DNA of 64,000 bases from Epiperipatus broadwayi (lineage: Eukaryota; Onychophora; Udeonychophora; Euonychophora; Peripatidae), in the NCBI GenBank assembly GCA_028023455.1, contig JAQFVV010006238.1, forward strand, positions 1,745,478 through 1,809,477, written 5' to 3'. A program made the position numbers and the translations under genes. The notes under the pieces were generated by a model. It saw nothing but the letters and a program-made list of their open reading frames with translations. It did no database searches and was not told the origin of the DNA. Positions 11,299 to 23,150 of this stretch are shown here, in pieces; within the stretch, counting starts at the first letter, position 1, and each line of letters opens with the position of its first letter.

Positions 11299-13059
11299 AA
11301 TTTCTAAACATGAGCTCCACCGCACCTTTTTTATTTATGGAAGCTGAAGAAAACTTGTTAAATTTCTAATGCATTTATGTGAATAAAAAACATGTCTTTA
11401 AATTTTTATTTTATATTATTTTGAAATAGGTATTTTATTTCAAATAAATATAGAAAATATATCTATTAAAATATTTAAGCATAAGCAAAATAGAATTTTT
11501 TTTTTGATCTGTGTTAAAATCTTATAATTCTTTTAAGTATTTTTTTTTTTAATGTACCTGCACACATTACCAAAAGTTCATTATATATAAATATAAAGGT
11601 TTATGAAGTTGATATTTATTCATAATTTGTTTCATAAATTGCATTTTAATATAAACTATACATCTTATTTTAATTAATTATAATTACTTCTTGATTATTG
11701 AAAAATGACATTAAATGATTTAACACAGGTTAAACATATATATATATATATATCACAATTAAAATGTCTGTTAATTAAAAAAAACTTAATTAAACTAACT
11801 ATTGTTATATATATGAATGGATTACAGGTTAGTATAATGATTTGTTCAGGAGCAAAAAATTTCTGATTTGGTTTTAAAGTGAATGTATGAAACAGAAAGA
11901 AATAAGAAATCTCATTAAAACAAATTTCAAAGGAAAGTGATACTTTCACTATGAAAAAATCTCATGATCAGAAAAGCTGTTGCGATGATCACCATTAGTG
12001 TTACTACTAATAGGTCAGTAATTGGTAAATGATCATGGCAGGGTATTCATTACTTTAGATAATGAACAAAGACACAATATCTTTAATAAATTGTGCAGGG
12101 GAAGATAAAACTACTCATCTATTTACATGAATGCATCTTTCAAATAGCTATATAGCACTAACCTATCAATTACTTCTTTATATGTATAAACCTCAAGATA
12201 TCTAGTTATAATATTTGTAAAAGCATTAAGCTACAAATTTTATATATATTATGTAGATGATTCTCACAATTTATATATCCAAATGTTGGAAATTTTATGG
12301 GAATTCTCTTTATGATTTTGTAAACAAATTTCTTTATGTTGTAAACAAATAAGCCCCCCCCCCCATGTATTGCTAGCTGAAATCATATTATCTAACAATA
12401 GTATATGTCGTAAATACTTTAAGCTAAAAAGAAATGCTTTTAGTCTTTTATCTATCTTTATATAAAGATCTTAAATCAGACAATAATTTATTGTGTCATA
12501 GCTGAAAATTATTTATAAAAACATGTTGATAATTCCCATTAAATTTGTTACATTCAAATGTATATATTGATTTATTGAAAATTACATAATTTTACTGTTT
12601 TATCATGTATTATTTGGACTGATATTCTATATTAAACCAATAATGCAAATCACTGTAACCAATGCTTGGGTAAATTGATATTATCAATTAGATGTCAAGA
12701 AATAAAGTTTGATATCTGTATTCGTTTCACAATATATGTAATATACAAATCAATATATATATATATCAAAATACAGTACAATTTATATAAATTATATTCT
12801 TTAAGAAGTACTTTCGACTATACACTTTGTAGTCTTTATCAACTATATAACGTTGAATAATCAAAACGAGACAACCCTTAACAATACCCATAGTTCAATT
12901 CAGATTTCCCACAATTCTGTTAATCTTAACATTTGATGACTGGCGATTCATTAACATTTGACTATTTCTTGAAATCAACATTAGCTTCCTTTTATTTTAT
13001 GTTTATTATGACAATCGTTCAATTTGAATAATTTTAATATTATAATCAAATTTAAACCA
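11299..13059. other. No gene; A/T-rich DNA with short simple repeats
   Basis: Contains (AT)n near 11740 and 12755 and a C13 run at about 12354-12364. The short frames at 11695 and 12666 are judged spurious. Confidence 0.5.
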
Positions 13060-13500
13060 TATTGACAAGATTTATTATGATCAAATATAAACAGATGATG
13101 ACGGTTTATTTACATCTGTTCCATAATGATTCTCTTTTTGAATTTTATTATATAAAAGCATATGTTCTTTTATTCTCTTCTCAAATGTACACTTAGATTC
13201 ACCAATGTATTGTACGCCACATCCACATATCAATCTATATATAATAGAATTTTGATTAAACTTTGAATTTTGAATTTTAGAATTATTAAGCAATCTATTT
13301 ATGTTATTTGTAGAGAAAAAAGCAATATGACACAAACCATTATAAATTTTCCTAATAAACTTGACCTGCTCATCTGATATAAATGGCATTGAAATCCATT
13401 TCATTTTGATATTTTTATTTTTAATTTTATTATAGTGTTGATTTCTTTTAAATCCTTTAATAATATTAGCAATAGCATTTTTATAATATATATAATAAAA
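13060..13500 (-). pseudogene. Penelope-like element fragment: GIY-YIG endonuclease domain
   Basis: The minus-strand frame at 13404-13081 reads MKWISMPFISDEQVKFIRKI then IIYRLICGCGVQYIGESKCT and FEKRIKEHM. The order 'I.Y.I.C.C...YIG.....F..R..EH', preceded by an 'I.MPFI' segment, is the hallmark of the GIY-YIG domain at the C-terminus of Penelope-like retroelements, downstream of their reverse transcriptase. The frame continues upstream without a Met to about 13500 (IIKGFKRNQHYNKI). The reverse transcriptase is not recognisable further upstream, where an inverted-repeat element (13497-13921) has inserted. The product would nick DNA for target-primed reverse transcription; this copy is dead. 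Confidence 0.8.
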
Positions 13501-13921
13501 ATTACTCCAAATTCAAAACTTTGCCAGAGTAGCCAAGAAAATAAACTCTAAAACATTACCAATGCTTTCACTGTTACACGCAGACTTCTCAAGTGTAAAG
13601 AACCAAAACAACAACATATTTATACTAAACATTACTCACAATTCCACTTGCATACCATACACTCTTAATATTAAAAGAACTTTTAGATATGTTAATTGCT
13701 TCAGAATCATAAAGCTGTTAATATATTTAAAAGTTCTTTTAATATTAAGGGTGTATGGGATGTATTGTGGAATTGTTGATAATGTTTAATATAAATATAT
13801 TGTTATTTTGTAGTTCTTTTCACTTGAGAAGCCTGTTTGTAGCAGTGAAACTATTGGTAATATTTTAGAGTTTATATTCTTGGCTAGTCTGTTTGAGTTC
13901 TAAATTTGGAATAATTTTGAT
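13497..13921. mobile_element. Long inverted-repeat element (~425 bp)
   Basis: Arms of about 190 bp (13498-13700 and 13720-13920) are inverted copies. Examples are TAGCCAAGAA with TTCTTGGCTA, AAACTCTAAAA-type ends with TTTTAGAGTTTA, and TTAATATTAAAAGAACTTTT with AAAAGTTCTTTTAATATTAA near the tip. It has no coding capacity and would form a long hairpin RNA if transcribed. It lies directly against the Penelope-like fragment and probably interrupted it. Confidence 0.8.
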
Positions 13922-15317
13922 TGTTTATTGACTGGTTTAGCTTAATGCTTTTAATGTTTATATATAAGAATATAAGGTTACACAACACAATATTATAAAA
14001 GAAAACTTTACAGTTGAAGTATTTGAAAAATCTTTATCACTCTAATGATTACTGCTGGATAATATACAAAGATTGAACAAAATAACCCCAGCATTATGAA
14101 CATAGCATTGGGTTGATGTTTGCTTCAAGAATGGAATACAATTAATTGTTTTTAAATAATGTATTAAGAATCAGGTCAATCTTCCGTTATTCAAGAATAT
14201 CTCTTAGTTTAATAAGATTTGAGAGAGGATTTAATGAGTACATAAATTACAATCTATTTATTGACAATTATTTAATGACTTGATTATATGGAATGGATGA
14301 TTATTATTTCCAAAATTAAGAGCTTACAATCTTTGAATCATGAGTTGAATCTTTTCCAAAGTATTAAAATATTCTGATACAGTAATATATCCATGTATAA
14401 TATGTATTATCCATAACTATATTATTGTAAATCTGTCCAAATCATTGAGTTCCAAGGTATGTTTCACACATAGAAGAAAGTAGACTGGTTATTTTTTTAT
14501 ATTTATGATTTACCAAACATAAATATTGATATTGTTTAAAAGTATTAAATAAATATTTGTCTAACCATACACACTTTCATCTATCCATTTGGAAATATCA
14601 TCCATCCTTGTTCTGTCTAAAATGCTTGTTGTAGATTCTTTTGATAAACTTTGGAATATTTACGTAAATATTGACCATTTCGTTGATGTAATCTATTAGA
14701 CTTGTTTCTTTTTGGTTACAATTTTTTGTAATTTCATCAATACTCAGTCTTCTTTAAACTTTGTATTTGTTTGTAATTTTTGTTATAATCCCTAGTGTCA
14801 AGTTGAATTTTTAAGTTTTAATTTGATAATCTTTACTTTTATTCTTTATTTATTTTCAATAATTTTGAATTATATTTGTTAGAAATATATATACATATGA
14901 AAATTATTATTAAAAGTATTATTTCAACTTTGTAAATATAAAAGAAAAAAATAAACTGGAATATGTAGTAAGATTTATAAAAATCAATAACTTTGTTTAG
15001 ATGGTTAGAACATTGCTGGTGAAAATATTAAACTAAAAAAAAGAATTGTTTTAAACTTAGTTTGTAAAAACTGACCAAATTATTGTTCAGACTAATTAAT
15101 GAAATTTTTTTTTAAAATTTAAAACAGTATTCATAATTTAAAAATAACTTAAATAAATCCATTAGGGTCAAAGTGAATACATTCTCATTTAGTCAATTGT
15201 AGGTGGCCATATATTGATGACATATTTTTATTTGTATTCTTTTAAAAATAAATACTTTTGAATAAAATCTGAATTTAATCACAATATGTTTTTGTAATTA
15301 ATAATTTCCTTCTTTTC
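13922..15317. other. No supportable feature
   Basis: A/T-rich DNA. A minus-strand stretch at about 14760-14590 reads like protein for about 50 codons (ETSLIDYINEMVNIYVNIPK), but I could not assign it to a family and it decays on both sides. It may be a remnant of the Penelope-like element or chance. Confidence 0.35.
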
Positions 15318-15562
15318 TGATCTAATATTATAAATGACTGTTAATGGAAATATTCACAGAAAAGATAGTTTTTTTTTAAAAATATTCAGCTTTATTACTG
15401 CTTTAGTATGCTTTCTATATAATGTGCATGTCATATTCATGGGTTATAGTAATATACATGTTACATTGAAAGCATGCTAGGCAGTAATAAAGTTAAATAT
15501 TTTTTAAAAACTGCCATTTCTGTGTATGTTTGTATTAATAGTCAGTTATCACATTATTTTCT
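15318..15562. mobile_element. Inverted-repeat MITE (~245 bp)
   Basis: Arms of about 110 bp are inverted copies. TTTATTACTGCTTTAGTATG on the left matches the reverse complement of CATGCTAGGCAGTAATAAAG on the right, and the flanking AAATATTCACAG matches CTGTGTATGTTT. No coding. Confidence 0.75.
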
Positions 15563-17333
15563 AAAAAAATATAATGATATTTTATGAAAAATAGTCATAA
15601 ATATATAAAAAAATTATAGAATATATATTTTCATTTTCAAAATATAACAAACAATGAATGTGATCAAAGATATTGCATACATATCCATGTGGTTAGGATT
15701 AGAAATTCCAATCAGCAGTGTTATAGACTTACAATCAGGTCATTTATAAAAGAATTATCTGTAAAAATTTTACATTTTAAGATTTGTTCGTTTTTTTAAT
15801 TAATGACTCAATATTATGTTACTTTCAGTTTTTGCTGTCAAATAAACTCAAAATTGGAAAAATAATGCTATAAATGGCTGCAAGAAAATAATTTAAAAAC
15901 TGAAGTGCAGCAATACAATCACATACTTTGTGTTCTATCCGTTGAAGCCAAGTATAAGGTTAAATAAGTAAATAGACAGCCATATGGAAATCATGTGATG
16001 TTTGAGCATAGAACTTTAGTTCTAAAATTAATCACTCTATTCTCTCATCTTAGTGCATGAAACTATTACCCCATGGAGATTATTTATCTTGAAATATTAA
16101 ATAGTTTGGTTGTTTATGGAGACTAGTGCTCTGTCTAATCTGGCACCAGCATTAACCTGCCATGAAGTCAGCAGTGTTGATGCCCTGTTGCTTTTCATCC
16201 CTAATTAGTACTCTATCATTAATAAAAGAAAAATAGTTAAGGAGAACTATATGTTTCTATGCTAGTTGATTTCAAAAATACAGTGATAAGGTGTCAAATG
16301 TTTTATTACTTTGTTCACATTATAGTGACACTTTGAATGCAAGCTAATAAAATATATATTTTTTTGTCTGATAATAATATCAAATTTTAATAGTTAATGA
16401 CTTTATACTAGACTAATGATTCTTATGGATTTTTTTGATTTTTTTTAATTATTTTTTTTACCCATCTTCAGTTAAAGTACATTGTATGTATGCATGATGA
16501 ATTACTTGGGAGATTAAATGATGTTTGAATACCTAAATAGCTAGCAGAATAAAAGATTTCATTCAACTAGCTTATTGAAATTTTATTTTCCACCTTTTTT
16601 GGCTTACTCTACTTCAGCCATTTTTTCACTAGAACAATTACCGAGAAAAGAATTTGAATACTGAATGGAGAAAGAAATCCATTATTATAATTTAATGATA
16701 CCAACACATCTTTTTTGACTTTATTTCTATTTAAGGTAAACAGAATAAAAATTAATTAATATTATTGATGTGCAAGAAAATTAGAACATTATTACTACAT
16801 TTAAATTTACATGTCTGAATGATTATACTTTATGATAGATAAAAAATAAAACAGCCTTTGTTACTTTTCTTTAGTTTGAAGTTGCCCTAGCATGTTTCCA
16901 CATAGAAGGACAGCAGGTTGGCCAATATCATTATTTATTTATTTCTTAACTTCTAGGTAAAATGATCTATATAGATGGTCATTTACTGACTAACAATTGT
17001 TGAATATTGATTGGATATTGTAACAATTCTAAGCTTGCTTGGAATTGTCAATGAACTGAAAATTTCAGATTTGATATCTAGCATTTCTTTATATGAAGAA
17101 CAGATCAACTTCAAGATTTTTATGTTGTTGTTGTTGTTTAGTCTGTGAGTTATTCTTTAGCAATGACTATTTAGAACATTATTTACTGACCAGTAATTGC
17201 TTGGGTAATGACTAGATACTGGAAAAATTTAGACTGGCTTAGATATTCTTAGCAAATGTAAAAACCTAGAATTTAAACTCATAGATTTTGAGCAGACACT
17301 AACCTGACATACCAAGAATTTAAGGAATGGTAA
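15563..17333. other. No gene recognised
   Basis: A/T-rich DNA. Two loosely similar blocks at about 16960-17060 and 17140-17240 share ATTTACTGACYARYAATTG and may be an old duplication. Nothing else stands out. Confidence 0.4.
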
Positions 17334-17471
17334 GATCTTTGTAAAAGTTTTACCAATACATTCTCAAATAAGGAAAGTTAGGGATGTCTCTACCTGGACT
17401 ACTTGTGCTTTGCATTTATTATTTAACTTAGAACATACTTTGACTTTTCGTGTTTTAAGTGTTTATTCTAT
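17334..17471 (-). repeat. Near-identical 137-bp copy of the 5' part of the hAT relic
   Basis: This block, from GATCTTTGTAAAAG to AGTGTTTATTCTA, is almost base-for-base the same as 22637-22774, with about three differences. The flanks are unrelated. At 22.7 kb the same block lies at the start of the decayed hAT transposase frame, so this is a detached piece of that element. Confidence 0.85.
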
Positions 17472-18169
17472 ATTCAATTTCAAAACATCTTTTGATTTTC
17501 TGATAAACTGATTTAGAATAACTATAAACAATAAATAATATTTCAGAAAATTTATAATTCGTAAAGGGTTATAAAAATATTATGTATAGTCTTTTTAACG
17601 CCTTTGAGATGAAATTGATAATTATTATTATGAAATATATCTCCTTGAAAGACTTTATCTTTACAAGTTTGTTGAATATTTAGTAAATAAATAGAAAGCA
17701 AGATGACAATAATGAGAAACTCAACTTGTCTGTTTATTGGGGTATAAAATAAGGAGAACCTTTTCATGATTTAATAAAAAGAAATATTTTCTTACCATTT
17801 TTGCAGGTTTTTTTTTTTTTGGCCTTATTTATTAGATATAAATCTTTAAAAAGAATTCATCTTTACTCCTCTAAGATTGTGTTTTACTACTCTTCCCCTT
17901 ATTAAAAAAAAGAATCTCAAGCTAAAATCTGACCTGTATATTGAAGTCATTCAAGATTTTTTCCCACCTCTTCTCTTATTATCTAAATGTAATCATATTT
18001 CATTTAAAAGGTTTTTTTCTGACATTTTAAAAGAATTCTTTTGATAAAGGAGATCTGTATATTTGATTGAATTATTATTATTTTTTTTTAAATTAAAAAA
18101 AAAAAAAATTCTCATTTTCAGAATTTGGTCCATGTGAAAGTATTTTCTTATAGTAATAATCGAATGGGT
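17472..18169. other. No feature; homopolymer-rich
   Basis: A/T-rich with T and A runs near 17810 and 18075-18108. No gene seen. Confidence 0.5.
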
Positions 18170-18275
18170 TCATTGCTCCCGAAGCTCATAATTCCAGAGC
18201 CCAGGTGTCAATATTATATTGCCCAGAATCTGACATTCTACGACTGCATTAAACCACGCTGAGTAAAATGCTTTC
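18170..18275 (-). repeat. tRNA-like SINE relic
   Basis: On the minus strand an A-box-like TTTAATGCAGTCGTAGAATG is followed by an anticodon-arm-like CAGATTCTGGGC and a B-box-like CCTGGGCTCTGGAATTATG. The spacing fits a tRNA-derived SINE head with a mutated B box. Confidence 0.4.
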
Positions 18276-18349
18276 TTTATATTTATAAACAAGGCATAAT
18301 GGTATATATATCTGTTATGATTTACGAATTTTATACTCTTAATGTCTTG

Positions 18350-18422
18350 CACAGTTTGATGCATTGGTAGAGTACCAGACTTTTGAACTCAAACTTCATG
18401 GGTAGCAGCCCAGCCCTGTGTG
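18350..18422 (+). repeat. tRNA-like SINE relic (Gln-TTG-like anticodon loop)
   Basis: GATGCATTGGTAGAGTACC resembles a D-arm and A box, CTTTTGAAC gives a 7-nt anticodon-like loop with TTG, and CATGGGTAGCAGCCC occupies the T-arm and B-box position with the TTCGA core mutated. It is not a functional tRNA; it best fits a tRNA-derived SINE head. Confidence 0.45.
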
Positions 18423-18654
18423 ATTGAACCATTTATGAACTTTTTAGCAACAATGCCATTTGATTATTTATTTATATACTCAATAAATGTTTTTAGTGAT
18501 AATTTGTTTAATCCCTAATTACGAGTTATATAAAGTCATGGGAAATAGACATTTCTTATTTTAAATATATGTACAGATTTTTTTTAATAGATATAATAAA
18601 CATCTCCATACATTCCCCATCTTTTTAAATACATATAAATAAAGATATAATAAA
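18423..18654. other. No feature
   Basis: A/T-rich sequence next to the ribozyme motif; nothing recognised. Confidence 0.5.
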
Positions 18655-18661
18655 AGACGAA

Positions 18662-18720
18662 TGACCCCCAAGATGCATTTCGTGCTGAACCAGCTTTCAT
18701 CAGCTGGCCCAGGTCACAAT
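18662..18720 (-). ncRNA. Type I hammerhead ribozyme, core intact
   Basis: Minus-strand motif with all invariant boxes. CTGATGA is at 18703-18697 and GAAA at 18681-18678; C17 is at 18672, with cleavage predicted between 18672 and 18671. Stem II contains GCTG/CAGC (18694-18691 with 18687-18684), but its two base positions nearest the core mismatch (AA against CA). Stem III is minimal, AT/AT with a 2-nt loop, as known for Penelope-associated hammerheads. Stem I has inner CCAG/TTGG and outer TGACC/GGTCA helices (18656+ numbering: 18716-18712 with 18666-18662). The outer helix differs in sequence from the 23.05- and 47.63-kb copies yet still pairs. Flanking DNA is only distantly related to those copies. 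Confidence 0.75.
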
Positions 18721-18725
18721 CTCTC

Positions 18726-20130
18726 ATATACATCTTTATTATATGCAAAGTATTTATTTATCTTTATAATGAGTTTCAGGATGTCTATTATTCTTGGTTG
18801 ATTGCTACTCCAGTTTTTTTTTAATGAAATAAATAGTTAAGTTATATGAAATTTTGTAAGGATCAGTGCAGTCGATTTGTTTTAATTTACAGATTTTGGA
18901 CCGCAGAAATAGACAATAGCATAATACAATCATATGAAAACAGTCACTATTGGTGGGAATCTGCCATTTTTATGGATATATTACTCAATTTTAGATAATA
19001 ATAAATGAAAGCATAAATCATTTTCAATTTTGAAGTTAAACTAGGCAGAAATATATGCTAAACTGTTCTGTATTTGATTTCAATAGTTAAGTCAGTGCTT
19101 TCTTGATTGGTTGGCAATATGCATTTTTTAAGAGGTGACAGCATTTTGGAGCAAGCCCCATTGATTTCAATGTTATATATAAAGCCAAGCCAGGCTTCTG
19201 AAATTTTTACTTGACCAAATATTGTCATGTCCCTAGGTATAAAGATATATAAACTAGGAATACAAATTAAAAATTTGCTGATAATAAATCATAAAGAAAT
19301 GTATATCTATAAATATAATTTTTATTTCTAAAATGAACTTAAGTTTGGTGTACATGGGGTTGAATTACAATGAAGTACATAGATTGACTTCGCTGAAATT
19401 AAGCAGTAGCAATAATGTTATAATAAAACAGCAAGCAATAGTATAGCTGTCAGAATGGAAGGTAGGATTTCTAAGATGGATGCAACAAGTTAAGAGTTCA
19501 TGAGATTGCTCTACCTGGACAATAGAAGAGTTTGAAGTAGTATCTCTTTGGTTATTATTCTAAGGACAGTTGACAAGATAGTGAAACAGTTGTTGTAATC
19601 CAAAGGTTTACTCACAGTAGTAACCTCCAGGAATTTCCTTGGCTGGTTTGTGGAATTTTCCTTCATTTTTAAATCAGGAACCTTAGTATATATCCTCAAG
19701 GTTATCTGCTTAAATTATGTGTTATATAAAGATCGATTCTTAATCCTAAAAGCCACTGTTAATTTGCATCGTATAATACAAAACTGACTTCAGGAATTTA
19801 ATTTATCTTGTTTCAAAGGTTTGAGATCCAGTGAAAACCAGGAGCATTAGTGCATAGGCTGATTAACCATTGATGGCATTATTCCATGGACTAATTAATA
19901 ATTGGTAGTAATTGATTGTTGTAATTAGAGATGATCTATGAAGTTTAGACTTCAATAATGAATAATGTTTTGAGAGTCTATTATATGTGATCCAATTTAA
20001 GATAGATGAATGAGTGCTTGAGAGACATCCTAAGGCAATGTTCAAATGCAAACCAAAATAAATTACTGTTCACGAGATTGTTTTTTACTAGGTTAAGTCT
20101 CCGGTATTAATAACTTCATCCAACCGCTAT
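18726..20130. other. No gene recognised
   Basis: A/T-rich DNA. The short minus frames at 19511 and 19863 have no domain I know. Confidence 0.5.
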
Positions 20131-20865
20131 AAGTAACATGACTATTGCTTTTTTATAAATGATGGAATCAGGATTGACAACAATCCCCTTAACATCTTCC
20201 TCACAGCTCCCTCCCCAAATAACCATGATTTAGGCTCCCAGGGACCCCAACCACTAGATTCCCTCACCCAGACAGCAAGGTGAAATCTTTGGTTTATCAC
20301 AAAATTTCCAAAACCACAATAATGCTAAAATTGCCAATTTATGAATGATACAATCAAAATTGGTAATGGTCTCCATAACACCCTCCTCTCAGTTCTGCCC
20401 AAGGACTGTGATTTAGGCTCCCAGTGACCTTCCCAACTGCCATATCCTATTCAGAAAGCAAAGATAAAATGTTTGGTCTATAACAAAAGCACCAAAACTG
20501 CAATAAGTAACATTTCAATTGCCTTCTTATGAATGAGAAAGTCTAAATTGTTAATAGTCTCCTTAACACCCTCCTCACAGATTCCCACACCATAAGAACC
20601 ATGATTTAGACACCCAGGGATCCTCCCAACCACCATTCTCCCCCACTCAGTCAGAAAAGGTGAAATCTGGTTTACAACAAAAGCACTAAAACCGCAAGTA
20701 ACACATAATTTTTCCAACCAACAAGAAAATTCAATTCGGTAGCGATCTCCATAATGTCCTTTTCCCAGCCCACACCTCCATAAGAACTGGGATTTAGATC
20801 CTGAGGGACCTTCCCAATATACAGACTCTTTCACTCAGCAAAGCAAAGTGAAATCCAATTTTTTT
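20131..20865. repeat. Satellite-like tandem repeat, four units of ~185-192 bp
   Basis: Four successive units share ordered blocks: AAGTAACA...ATTGC, then TCTCC.TAACACCCTCCTC, CATGATTTAG.CTCCCAGG.ACC, CTCA..CAG..AGC and GGT..ATAACAAAA.CACCAAAAC. Unit starts are near 20131, about 20320, 20503 and 20695. The array is notably richer in C than its surroundings on the plus strand. A 118-codon minus frame (20478-20834) runs through it, and its repeated phrases reflect the tandem units rather than a known protein. Confidence 0.8.
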
Positions 20866-21175
20866 TAAAAAAGTAAAATTACCATAGAAATCTCTAGAAT
20901 AATTAATAGTGGCAATCTAATTTTTCCAGCGTTATAAAGAAAGATTGTAATTATCCTTACTTGGTAACAGATGGTGAAATAATTTCTGCATGGAAAGAGA
21001 GTTAAGAGATTGCTCTTTTAACTTTGAATAATTTTATGAAGGTTTAGTTTCCTAAACTAGGAAAATGGAAATGAAAAATAGGCCAGAAACATAGTTAACT
21101 GGAGTCCCTGGCTCCCTCATGCAGACTATATATAATTTTATCATTCATTAAAGACAAAGCTACAAATATTTATAC
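20866..21175. other. Spacer between satellite array and hAT relic
   Basis: About 310 bp with no recognised feature. Confidence 0.5.
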
Positions 21176-22780
21176 TAATGACCTAGTTGTTCTTGTTTAC
21201 TTTTACATAAATAATTAAATCTTGCATGAATAGTTGATATAGCAGGACATAGAGCTTCTCCAACGTTTTGCAAAATTGAACAATTTTTTGATTTTGTAAA
21301 TGTTAATGCTGAAAATGCTGCTTCACATAAATATCTAGTACAGAATGGTAAAAGTATGTTTACAGCCTATTTCTTTCAGAAAGTGTTGGAAATTCTGCCC
21401 TAATCCTGACCCAAAATTCATTTAATGATTTTTTTGGAAAACTCCAGTTTTATACATGTGCCCCTTGGTAACTTGACAAATTCTTCTTGAGCATTTAATG
21501 GTAAATGACTGACTTTAATCATTTCAATTGTGTGTGGTTTATGAACTCAATTTTCTTTTTCAATATCAAAATTTGAAGGGAAGTATTTTTGAAATTATGA
21601 CTCCAGACACTTCAATTGATCAGTTATAACTTTTAGAATTAAATCTTTGGATAAGTTATTTTTAATATAAAAGCATCTATATCTGTAATCATTTTAAAGC
21701 TCCATTTTCCAAAGTATTTTTCTATATTTTCACGTTTTTAAACAAAATTGTCAATTTTATATTTTAACATAAATATGTTACAGTTATTTTTTTGAAGTGA
21801 CATGTTTAAATCAATCAATTTTTCAAAAATATCTGACATTAATACAGTTTTTTAAAAGTCATAAGTAATTGTTAAAAAAACAACAAAATCAGATTTCTGC
21901 TTTAAAAATATAACAATTTCATCTTTCAACAGTAAACTTTGTTTACTTGAGAGCCACCATATTTCTGCATATAGCAATAAGGTTTGCAATCAGAATTCAA
22001 TATCGTTGCAAAGGTTTGACTTTTTAAGAAATTACTGATTTTAATGAAAATTACAGAGCCCAGAATTTAAATCTAGTGATGTTTTTTTGGCCGTGAATAT
22101 TTCTTGATGCCTCTTGCAGCGAGTAAAATTAATATGTTTCTTGACATCAACTTTAACTTGTAATATAAGTCCAATATTTTCTTATCCCAGCTTAATTTGT
22201 ATAGATACCGACACAACTACTCCATTGTAAATCTTGACTTATGAAAAATTTATCAACTTTAGGATAAATATCTTTTCCTGTGAGCACTCTCAAAGGATGA
22301 CAAAACAATAATTCTTCATGTATACTTCCTTCATATATATATATATCTTATGTAAAGTATATAATTGTGCCAAGTTTGAAATATCAGTTATTTCATTCAA
22401 CTGGAGTTGCAAACTTTGGGCTGTTCTTAAGCCCAGTAATAAGCTGCTTCAGAAATTCTTCTGAAAACAGTATCATTTAATAAAGGAACTATTTCCAATA
22501 TTTTTATTGTAAGGTCTTCTACTGTGTATGGCTTTTTACTTTTTGCAATTAAACAAGTTTTATAAGATGCAAGTAAATATTTTTTGTTTACAGCAACAAA
22601 TTTCTCAAAACATTGTTTTCTATATTTGAGAATTTTAGATCTTTGTAAAACTTTTTCCAATACATTCTCAAATAAGGAAAGTTAGGGATGTCTCTACCTG
22701 GACTACTTGTGCTTTGCATTTATTATTTAACTTAGAACATACTTTGACTTTTCGTGTTTTAAGTGTTTATTCTAGAAGTC
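21176..22780 (-). pseudogene. Decayed hAT transposase (ZBED5/FAM200/EPM2AIP1-like lineage)
   Basis: The minus strand shows the family's landmarks in order, across many frameshifts and stops. The N-terminal open piece at 22660-22427 has ASYKTCLIAKSKKPYTVEDL and VPLLNDTVFRRISE. Further down come LDESTDISNLAQLLVYVRYI-like and WSNCVGICT-like blocks near 22400-22200. The C-terminus at about 21340-21180 has RYLCEAAFSALTFTKSKN (the hAT dimerisation motif) followed by ALCPAIST. The intact protein cuts and pastes hAT DNA elements using a DDE-type catalytic core with an inserted alpha-helical domain. Terminal repeats were not located. Upstream sequence to about 22774 may be the remains of a BED zinc finger. 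Clearly non-functional. Confidence 0.8.
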
Positions 22781-22921
22781 CTCCAATAAATGTAAAATAT
22801 ATTAGAACTCTTACAAAGGCTGTTCATCCTGTCAGTCACTTTGTTATTGTCCTTATGGTTTTTGACTAAATCAGATAATAACTGAAACACACAGGCTTAT
22901 TGTATACCTGTGTCTTTATAT
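22781..22921. other. Short spacer
   Basis: No feature recognised between the hAT relic and the hammerhead-bearing repeat. Confidence 0.4.
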
Positions 22922-23150
22922 GTAAGGTATATGAGCACAGACCTTCACACGTCCCACCACTCTCCACATTATCTTATAACACTGATACCCTTGAACACAT
23001 ATATGTTGAAAAGGTAAATAATCACCAATATGCATATTTCATGCTAAACCAGCAATCGTCAGTTGGTCCAGATTACCATCTCTACACATATATGCTATAA
23101 GTGCTCGGATATATATTAAGATAGCCAATCCTCATACTTTAATGGACAAG
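22922..23150 (-). mobile_element. Hammerhead-bearing retroposon-like repeat, copy 2
   Basis: Reverse-oriented copy of the repeat at 5440-5808, colinear from the right end (GGTATATGAGCAC at about 22925) to the CTTGTCCATTAAAG block at 23150, where it stops. It keeps one hammerhead motif with a nearly canonical core. Upstream sequence containing the HHR1 equivalent is missing. Confidence 0.7.
23019..23076 (-). ncRNA. Type I hammerhead ribozyme, core essentially intact
   Basis: Minus-strand motif. The first box is CTGACGA at 23062-23056; its only change from CTGATGA is at position 7, which tolerates any base. Stem II TGCT/AGCA lies within 23055-23041, with one U-U apposition next to the core. 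GAAA is at 23040-23037. Stem III is short: 2 bp plus a 4-nt loop, with an A-C mismatch. A17 is at 23029. Stem I has CCAA/TTGG inner and TAATC/GATTA outer helices, all Watson-Crick. It could still cleave, perhaps slowly because of the weak stem III. Confidence 0.75.
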
